Source: Yamagishiella unicocca
Lineage: Eukaryota > Chlorophyta > Chlorophyceae > Chlamydomonadales > Volvocaceae
Assembly (NCBI GenBank): GCA_003116995.1
Contig: BDSL01000007.1
Coordinates: forward strand, 372,001 to 436,000
Direction: 5' to 3'
Length of the DNA: 64,000 nucleotides
Shown: in pieces, positions 57,450-64,000 of the stretch
Numbering within the stretch: the stretch's first letter is position 1
How the letters are laid out: the number at the start of each line of letters is the position of its first letter
Notes under the pieces: model-generated
Database searches by the model: none
What the model saw: only the letters and a program-made list of their open reading frames with translations
Told to the model about the DNA's origin: nothing
Translations under genes and position numbers: made by a program

Positions 57450-58933
57450 GGCGGCCCCGGTGGACGGAACTATGCGGCTAGGAGCCCTAGGCGGAGTAGA
57501 GGTGCGGTCGCGGCTTAGATGGTGTCATGTGCGCTGGTTTGTGCTCTAGCCCTGCTGGGCGGAGGGTCCATATCTTGTAGCAGCACGTACGGCACCAGCC
57601 TCCACGGCCTGTCGGGGGTTAGGCCCAAGGCTGGTGAGAGGATGGTGTCGGTCGACGGATGGGCGCGGGCTGAGGGTACATTGGCGTGACACGGGAGGAC
57701 GTGGGAGAGAGAGTGAACGGCGGGACCCCGCGCAGGGTGGGCTGGTAGGGTGGTATGCGAGGCGCCGGTGGGGAATGGTTTGGCGGGAGCGGGAGCATAT
57801 ACAGGTACCTGGTAGCCGCCCATGGTTCCCGGCCCATGGAGCAATGCCGTGCGTGTTAACTGGAACCCCGCCCTCAGGCTGGCGACTTTCCCAGCAAGCA
57901 GGGCGCGGAGGTCGGCATGCGCGGTGATTGGCTCAGGTTGTCTTGCGTTTAGATCCGTGCTTGGAAGAAGGTCGCTCGCTGTCTCCCACTGCTGCAGCCC
58001 GCAACCATTTTGGCGGTATCGCTGGGCGCCTTAGGACACGGCATTGTTGCTATGGAGGGGGTTGGTGGGGGACAACTGGGAAGGCGCAGGTTGGCAAACT
58101 GTGCAGTAATGGCAGTGGCAGGCTTTTGGAACGAGTTTTAGGGTCTTCAGCGAGTGAGGTGCAGGGTGGTGCCCTTTGAACACCCGGTTTCGGTGCCGGG
58201 GGATTTCACCCGGTGTGCAGGATTGAGGCGCGCCTCATGGCACAGCATGATGCGCAGCAGCACTCGCCATAAAGCGCTGACATCGTTCGATATCACTCAT
58301 GTGCGGCGGACGAGGTGCGCCTTGCGTTGTGGTGGCGGGCAATAAGGCGGGCAGCGAGAAGGAAGGGCCAAGATGGCTTCCTGCAGCAGGGTGCAGCTGC
58401 CACACGGCTGTGTATGTGCCCCTGACTGGGATCTGGGCTGCAAGCTGCCCGATGTGGCTATGTGAGGTCGTGGACACGGAAGCATGAGTACATCTCTAGC
58501 TCTGTTCCTGTTGTCTCCAGGAAGGCTCAGTGGCGCTGGAAATCGCACAATGGATCGCTACTGTTGTTGACGAGCCAGGTTCCCAAAGGGCGCCGACCTA
58601 AGAGCAGGATGCCAGCTGCCGCGACGTGGAACTCTTGCAGACGTACCGGTATGTGGCACGTCATCTGCTCAAACTGTGCATATCAGGATCCGTGTGGGAG
58701 GGTGTAACCCATGACCCTCTTTGACCCTCTTCTACCTCCCTTTTAAGGGTCCTTGATATACGGTCCGTTACAGGTTCAACGTGACCCAGTAACCTACCCC
58801 CCTGGTAACCGGAGGGTGCATAAACTCGGCCTAAATGAACTCGGTAACCTCTCTGCACGCACCTGTCAACCCAGTCATCGGCCCGGTTACCAAGGGGCGA
58901 CCCCATGGCCTAAACCCGGTAACCTCTGCTCTT
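57450..58933. other. eIF5B 3' UTR and intergenic DNA
   Basis: No exon is recognisable. The first TGTAA I noticed is at about 58703, far downstream, so the eIF5B poly(A) site is not placed. The segment 58730-58930 is rich in GGTAAC and GTTACC pieces in both orientations and could fold, but no element boundary is clear. Confidence 0.4.
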
Positions 58934-59055
58934 ATGTACGCACCCCAAGCCGCTTCCATGGCGCCGCTTCGTCCATTTAGAACACTTAGGACACGTGCTT
59001 TGCTCCAGGTGCTTTGCTCCAGGATGGCGAGGCAGGCGACATCACGCAGTCGATT
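58934..59055 (+). pseudogene. Fragment copied from an eIF5B intron-exon junction
   Basis: From atgtacgcaccccaagccgc the sequence matches the eIF5B intron near 51511 (same order, about 85-90 percent by eye). It then jumps to a copy of the exon start at 51693: gatggcgaggcaggcgacat with atcacgcag matches the codons for DGEAGGITQ. About 110 bp of the source intron are missing between the two parts, and gtgctttgctccag is doubled. It cannot be functional. Confidence 0.75.
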
Positions 59056-59144
59056 GGCAAATGCCGATCTGCTGCGTTTGCCAGCTGTGACCAAACACCC
59101 CATATCCGACCCTCCAACCTCCCAATATATATATATATACCTCC

Positions 59145-59372
59145 TTGCTTGCGAAGCGGGGCTGGTCCGTTACCATCCGCCGCCCGGTAGCAGAGCCATC
59201 TGCTGCGGCCGCCTCAGTGCTGGGCGGGTCCACCCGCATGCCCCCTGTACGAGACATGCTGGAGAAGATGTTAACATGCACGTTCCAGGGAAGACTCCTT
59301 GGAGAGGCCGACGGAGTCAACCCCGACGACGTCATTGGCATGGGCGCCGGCGCTATGGCGATGCTGGCCTAA
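59145..59372 (+). pseudogene. Hsp70-like C-terminal ATPase-domain fragment
   Basis: The frame contains VLGGSTRMPPVRDMLEKM and, after a short insert, GVNPDDVIGMGAGAMAMLA, then stop. This matches the end of the Hsp70 ATPase domain (GGSTR-x-P-x-V and VNPDE-V-x-x-GAA). No upstream ATPase motifs or downstream substrate domain are present, so it is a remnant. An unusual genuine Hsp70 relative cut by a rearrangement is an alternative. Confidence 0.55.
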
Positions 59373-59610
59373 AACGATGCACAGGCTGCTGCCTTGGTGG
59401 AGAGGACAGCATACAACGTTGGGATCGAGGTCTTCAACGAGCGCAATGACCGTTACGAGGTGGTCGCGCACCGCTCGCGCACACCGCCTCGTAACGGTCG
59501 TTCCGCTTGTTGAAGACCTCAATTCCAACGTTATATGCTGTCCTCTCCACCAGGGCAGCAGCCTGCGCATCGTTGTAGGCCAGCATCGCCATAGCGCCGG
59601 CGCCCATGCC
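59337..59610. repeat. Imperfect inverted duplication carrying the Hsp70-like piece
   Basis: Left arm 59337-59460 and right arm 59488-59610 are reverse complements at roughly 90 percent, with a 27-bp spacer. Read outward, both encode MGAGAMAMLA and then ALVERTAYNVGIEVFN. The left arm has a TAA where the right arm reads TAC (Tyr), so the right arm is closer to the intact source. Confidence 0.85.
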
Positions 59611-60930
59611 AACGCCTGGGGTGCTGGCTGCTGCTCTGTATGCCTACGGCCTGTCAATTTGGTGTTCTGGTGGTTTGCCTTTGTTTCGGTGCAGGTCGGT
59701 TTTTGTTTCCTCCGTCTTGTTCAGTGTCAGGCGATGCGCCCGATGGTTCTACCTCTTGGTCTGGGACCCACTGTAACCGTTACAACAAGCATCCTGAGTT
59801 GGAAGCAGCACAGGGCAGCAGCTCAGCCGTGGGTGAAGTGACACGAGGCCAATATGTCTTGCCCAATGACAACTGGAAGCCGTGTGCTGAGGACATCTAA
59901 TCCCGCCAAATCTAGCCAAAGATTTAGCATAGGGTGATTGCCCCATGTTACATCTGCACTACACCACACACATAGGGTCGGCAGACCGGGTGCGTGGGAC
60001 ACATAGGCCACAACAAGATCCTTGGGTGTGCATGAAACAGTGCCCGCAAGACCCCATCTTTCATCTTAACTGAGTGAAGGATCCTCCAAAGAAACTCCGT
60101 TGAGTACGGTAGGAGTAATGCGTATAGTAATGCATGTCAAGTCATTCCGCCATCCATCCATCAAGCGGAGCTCATCCCTGTTATCCCATCAGGTCCCTTC
60201 TCATACGTCTTGCATGACGGATCTCCATGATACTTAGTAAACCGCACTAGGCCAAGGCGTGTTCGGGCCCGTGCATCGTGCATTAGCCGTGATGACCGTT
60301 GCACTTACCGGTACTTGGACGCCGTTTCTTATTCTCGTCCTTGACAGCGTGCCTCCGTTATCGGGGGTCTCCTTTTAATACGTCAATATCCACCGAGAGG
60401 CACTTCGCTGACCTCCCCTACACTAATCGCATCCAAATGACATATCGTTCATGCCAACCTAGAGCTCCTGTCCACACCAGGCGACGGCGCTTTGGTCTGC
60501 TTAAACTCGCCAGTCAATGTGCGCGGACCAACCGGTACTAGCAACGCGCTTTGGTATAAGTCAGAACCTTACGTACCGGTAAATGCAAACGACCTTAGCG
60601 GCTTAGCTGATACCAACGGAGACAGAACACATGTGCCTTTCCGGATATTTCTGGAGGGGCGAACGCTGCAGTTAAACTTTAAATAGTGTTGGCACGAGAA
60701 CTGGGCGCAACGAATTTGACGGTTCGTCGTTTCGTAGTGAGTCAGCAGGTTGAAGGAGCAAAACGGAAGCTTCTTGTTCGCTGCGAAGGAATCTTAGTAA
60801 ATACGCGCAGGAGACCAGCATGCACGACGAAGAACGGACGAGCTGCCGTACTGCGCCGAATCATCGGCACAGGCGTTGGTATAGGTGTGGCCTTCAACTA
60901 TAGATATATCGAACGTGTCTCACCTGCAGT
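59611..60930. other. Upstream region of the glutathione peroxidase gene
   Basis: No exon is certain. A short frame at 60492-60686 has protein-like composition but no recognised family. An AP-1-like TGAGTCA at 60738-60744 and a TGACGG at about 60718 lie some 190-210 bp before the ATG. The gene's 5' UTR may contain an intron ending in the CAG at 60929. Confidence 0.4.
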
Positions 60931-63919
60931 ATGCTTAACACACGCATTTCTTGTGCCGGTATTAAGGGCCAGCGTGCGGCGTTGTCGCGCGTGCGAGCGC
61001 CTGTCACCCGCAACTTCTTTGGTGGCCTCTTTGGAGGCAAGAGCAGCAAGCCCACCACCACCATGACGAACTTCCACCAGTTCACTGCACTCGATATCGT
61101 GAGTGCTCGTGACGGCGTTTCTATGAGTTGCGTTCCTCGCTTCCATTATACCGAACGCCCTCCGTTATCACGCTCTTGATTTCTCAGGATAAGAAGAGTG
61201 TTGACTTCTCCACTCTGGCGGGCAGGTACGCGGCAGTCCGAATCCAAAGGGCTAGTAGGTCGTGACGGGAGAATTCTGTGAGTCCTTTCAGCGGACGAGA
61301 GGAACATCATGGCGGCTAAATTAAGGCGGGGTTCACATTTGTAAGGGGAAATTATTTGAGATGAAAAATTGAATGAGAAGAAAATTCCAAACGCGTTCAC
61401 ATTACCTTTTTGATGAAATTTTAATTCGGAAACGCGTTCACATATGAGATACATATTCTTCTTGGAGAGAGAAAATATGACGGCAGTAATAGCTTGGTTG
61501 TTCTACGGTTTCTTTGATACCAGGCTTGCACAAGACTGTATAGAAGCTGCGTCTCACCGCCCCCCTGACCTGCGGCAGCCGGTGTCGCAGTTGCGCCCGT
61601 AGACGGTGAAGCACGTGCCGACGGCGGGGTTAACCCCCCGCCGGCAGCACGTGGATCCCCACTGGCTACAGCCGAACCGCTGACTTGCGTACCGAACTGC
61701 TCCGGAAGTGCAGCTTCCTGCAGCCCCTGCGACTGATATGCTGCGAAGGCGACCGCCGGTGCGTCAGCTACCTCCGGCGGCGTTGGCTGGGTAAGCTGCT
61801 GCTGTGGGAGCACTCCTGACGGCTGCTGCTGCTGTGCCTGCGGCAGTGACGGCTGCACCGGAATCCGCCTAATTCCAGGGAGCCTGTATGTGTTGAACTG
61901 GGGACGTACGCCGGGAGCCTTAGGTGGTAGCCGCGGTACGGCAGCCGCGGTAACCCCAACCGCGACCCCTGCTCCCTGGGCCGCGGTTGGGGTCGCCGCG
62001 GCTGCCGTAGCTTGGGGTACAGGCACTGATGGGGCTGCCCTCCCCGCGGAGCCGCGGCCCCTGCCTCTGCCGCGGCCGCGGCCCCTGTTACTTGGGACGT
62101 CTGTCGCAGAGGCCTCCTCCTTCTTCTTCTTCCTCTCGCGCCATTGTCGCTGGTACAGACGCTGGGCTTCCTTGCGCTCTTCATGCGTCAAGTTTAGAGT
62201 CGGCCGACCACGGCCCCTGCTGCCTTTGCTGGCGTCGGAAGCGTATGAGGCAGCGCCTGAAGCGCCGTCGTCATCGTCACTGCGGGCGTCATCGTCGTAA
62301 TATGCAGTGTCGCCGCCGTAAGTTCGCCCGTCACTCCCGCCTCCTTCAGGCTGACCTCCCTCGCCCTCCCGCGCCTCCTCATTCATGCCGCCATAAGCCT
62401 CCCCGCTGTCAGATGCATATGACCTCTGGCGGCGTGCCCTCTTCAGGTTGTTGGGCAGCATGCCGTTGCGGATGGCATCCACCTGGGTTTCTATTGCGTC
62501 CCTGATATCCAACGCGCTACGTTGGACAAGGGAGTCGTCTTCATTGTCGTCATGTTCGGTCTGATAGACAGGGTCCGGCCCGTAGTCCTCTTCGCTGTAC
62601 TCGGCCTCTTCGACGCCGCTCATCCTCTATAGATTACGCAATCACGCCCGGTCACGTCTAGGGAATACAGGACATCATGATTGAGATGATTGGGAAGGTT
62701 TGCGGCGGGTAAGATGGCTTGTATGGACTAATGTATTTGGAGCCTGGTCGGCTATAGGGAATACAATTTACAATCTCAAGTGAATTTTATTTTCACTCTC
62801 AGCTCTATTCCTATTTTTCAATGACACCTGTCATTGAAAATTCCCGGAGAAAATTGTAGGAGAAAATTGCCGTTTTTGTCAATTCTATGAGATGAAAAAT
62901 AATTTTCCCTCTCACAAAAGTGCCGTACCCGAATTTCCCCTTACAAATGTGAACCCCGCCTAACGGTGTCACTCCCCTCGTTCTGCTTGCAGGGTCGTGA
63001 TGGTCGCGAACGTTGCAAGCAAATGAGGCCTGACGCCTGCGAACTACAAGGAGTTCGCGGAGCTGCTGCAGAAGTACCCGGCCACTGATTTGACCATCGT
63101 GGCGTTTCCTTGGTAAGAGCACCAAAGCTTTCGCGGCTAATGGTACGCACGTTAACGAGCGTTACAGACAGCATCCTCAGCGCCCGTGCGCGTTCATTAT
63201 CTTGTAACGCGGCTTAGCGTACAGATCGAAGATGTAGGTATAGGCGCCTGTTTCGGTGGCGCCTGCCCTGACTGCAAGTTTCTGCTTGCGTCTTCCTGCT
63301 TACCTCGGCTTGCCCGTTACGCTTGTTCCCAAGCCTGTTCCTGACATGCGCTATTCCGAATGCTTTTGCTATCCTATTGCAGCAACCAATTTGGTGGACA
63401 GGAGCCGGGCACTAATGCTGAGATTAAGAAGTTCGCCACCGACAGGGGTTTCAAGGGCGCCGGCGCTCTCTTGATGGACAAGGTGAGATCTGCACACGGG
63501 AAAAGCTTGACCGAGCCTGGGCCTCTGGAATTTGCGCATTGTTCGGCAGATGATCGTGGTCTGAACCCCGTTCGCCGGTGCCTGTTTGGTGCAGGTGGAC
63601 GTCAACGGTGACAATGCGTCCCCGATTTATCAGTACTTGAAGGTGGGCAGGCGGATGTTGCGTTGCCACTTGATATGATATAGGCGTACTGGCAGCGCGA
63701 ACGTCGACCCCCCTAGGCTCCAATAATCAGCACAATTCACTGGTGCAGCGCATAATGTACTGGCGTGATCTGCTAGAGCGGTGTCGGTGAGGGGTTCTGG
63801 ACAGCACAGAGGGTGCGCTTACCCCTTGCTGGCAGCTTAGTTCCTCTGCCGCCCCATCGCCGCCGACGTTGCAGGTGGCCAGCGGTGACACTTCAGACCT
63901 GGCCTGGAACTTTGCTAAG
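60931..63919 (+). CDS. GPXH: Selenocysteine glutathione peroxidase, GPXH-like (3' part beyond window)
   Basis: Glutathione peroxidases reduce lipid and hydrogen peroxides. Exons: 60931-61098, 61188-61225, 62993-63112, 63383-63482, 63595-63642, 63875-63919, all in phase (173 codons so far), continuing past the right edge. Residues 1-45 (MLNTRISCAGIKGQRAALSR, then NFFGGLF) look like an organelle transit peptide. The mature part reads NFHQFTALDIDKKSVDF and VVMVANVASK-TGA-GLTPANY, where TGA takes the place of the catalytic residue and must encode selenocysteine. FPCNQFGGQEPGTNAEIKKF supplies the catalytic Gln, and LAWNFAK the catalytic Trp. Order and residues match the Chlamydomonas selenoprotein GPXH. 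The SECIS element should lie in the 3' UTR, outside the window. The second intron contains the transposon at 61325-62960. Confidence 0.92.
61325..62960 (-). mobile_element. PIF/Harbinger-like DNA transposon (1,636 bp) in a glutathione peroxidase intron
   Basis: Terminal inverted repeats of about 28-30 bp begin GGCGGGGTTCACATTTGTAA at 61325 and end with the exact reverse complement at 62960. A 3-bp TAA duplication flanks the element (61322-61324 and 62961-62963). A three-base TWA target site and G-rich ends are typical of PIF/Harbinger. Subterminal sequences rich in gagatgaaaaat are also inverted. The only sizeable frame is the minus-strand protein at 61421-62623. No DDE transposase is present, so it is probably non-autonomous. 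Confidence 0.85.
61421..62623 (-). CDS. Transposon-encoded protein of about 400 aa with an AT-hook-like motif
   Basis: It starts with ATG at 62623 inside the right terminal repeat and ends close to the left one, filling the element. The N-terminal third is acidic (VEEAEYSEEDYGPDPVYQTE). The centre has an AT-hook-like GSRGRGRPTL followed by basic LYQRQWRERKKKKEE and an RGRGRGRGRG run. The C-terminal half is Gln/Pro/Ala-rich. It could be the DNA-binding accessory protein that Harbinger elements carry beside the transposase, but no Myb fold is evident. The last 40 residues may be intron or terminal-repeat readthrough, since a splice donor could lie near 61569. Confident that it belongs to the element, not to its function. 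Confidence 0.6.
   Translation of the reverse strand: MSGVEEAEYSEEDYGPDPVYQTEHDDNEDDSLVQRSALDIRDAIETQVDAIRNGMLPNNLKRARRQRSYASDSGEAYGGMNEEAREGEGGQPEGGGSDGRTYGGDTAYYDDDARSDDDDGASGAASYASDASKGSRGRGRPTLNLTHEERKEAQRLYQRQWRERKKKKEEASATDVPSNRGRGRGRGRGRGSAGRAAPSVPVPQATAAAATPTAAQGAGVAVGVTAAAVPRLPPKAPGVRPQFNTYRLPGIRRIPVQPSLPQAQQQQPSGVLPQQQLTQPTPPEVADAPAVAFAAYQSQGLQEAALPEQFGTQVSGSAVASGDPRAAGGGLTPPSARASPSTGATATPAAAGQGGGETQLLYSLVQAWYQRNRRTTKLLLPSYFLSPRRICISYVNAFPN
63024..63026 (+). other. In-frame TGA selenocysteine codon
   Basis: It lies between GTTGCAAGCAAA and GGCCTGACGCCT in the glutathione peroxidase exon, at the position of the catalytic Sec/Cys. The reading frame and family conservation continue on both sides and through four further exons. 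Confidence 0.92.
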
Positions 63920-64000
63920 GTGGGCGCAGCCGCCTGGCCAAGTCTGCCGCCTGTCGGGCGAGGTCGCATCCAACAAACGTGTTCCATCCGCATGTTTACC

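Noticed and set aside
60492..60686. 64-codon frame upstream of the glutathione peroxidase
   Set aside because: No recognised family and no splice context; probably a chance open frame in the promoter region.
61890..62505. Plus-strand frames inside the transposon
   Set aside because: They are antisense to the GC-rich, repeat-rich part of the transposon protein and have no motif.

Overview
The window is nuclear DNA of a volvocine green alga, most likely Volvox or a close relative. The main evidence is a pherophorin, an extracellular-matrix hydroxyproline-rich glycoprotein typical of this lineage. GC-rich genes with many short introns, TGTAA polyadenylation signals, CCCTAAA-type telomere-like tracts inside introns and a selenocysteine-containing glutathione peroxidase of the Chlamydomonas GPXH type all agree. 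There are no operons. I assembled gene models by hand from GT-AG (occasionally GC-AG) exon joins that keep phase; exon edges may be off by 1-3 bases.

Layout. (1) 1-1652: no convincing gene. (2) 1653-5773 (+): RluA-type RNA pseudouridine synthase in about ten exons. (3) 5774-8362: lower-GC, gene-poor DNA. (4) 8363-18596 (+): a very large pherophorin with an N-terminal pherophorin domain, a proline-rich rod of about 2,200 residues built from 219-bp and 165-bp tandem units, a Cys-containing middle domain and a C-terminal pherophorin domain. One base is missing from the first 219-bp unit, so the frame breaks there. (5) 19984-21510 (-): an unrecognised protein of about 508 aa. (6) 22958-39231 (-): a BRWD/PHIP homologue with N-terminal helices, WD40 repeats, a cryptic Tudor-like domain, one bromodomain and a very long low-complexity tail. 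(7) 40078-57449 (+): a complete 29-exon, about 1,671-aa eIF5B, divergent from BRWD. (8) 57450-60930: intergenic DNA with an eIF5B fragment copy, an Hsp70-like fragment and an inverted duplication. (9) 60931 to beyond the right edge (+): a selenocysteine glutathione peroxidase whose second intron holds a 1.64-kb PIF/Harbinger-like DNA transposon.

The most unusual feature is in eIF5B. Two in-phase exons (40982-41149 and 41771-41956) encode a complete PheT/YtpR-type tRNA-binding OB fold between the acidic N-terminus and a set of duplicated Lys-rich exons. If transcripts confirm it, this alga's subunit-joining GTPase carries a built-in tRNA-binding module that I do not know from other eIF5B proteins. 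Other points of note are the in-frame TGA selenocysteine codon, the single-base break in the pherophorin, interstitial telomere-like repeats, several large intronic minisatellites and a short dispersed repeat found in many introns.

The genes are ordinary neighbours (rRNA/tRNA modification, matrix, chromatin reader, translation initiation, redox defence) and show no shared pathway. The only layout with a likely regulatory meaning is the head-to-head BRWD/eIF5B pair.
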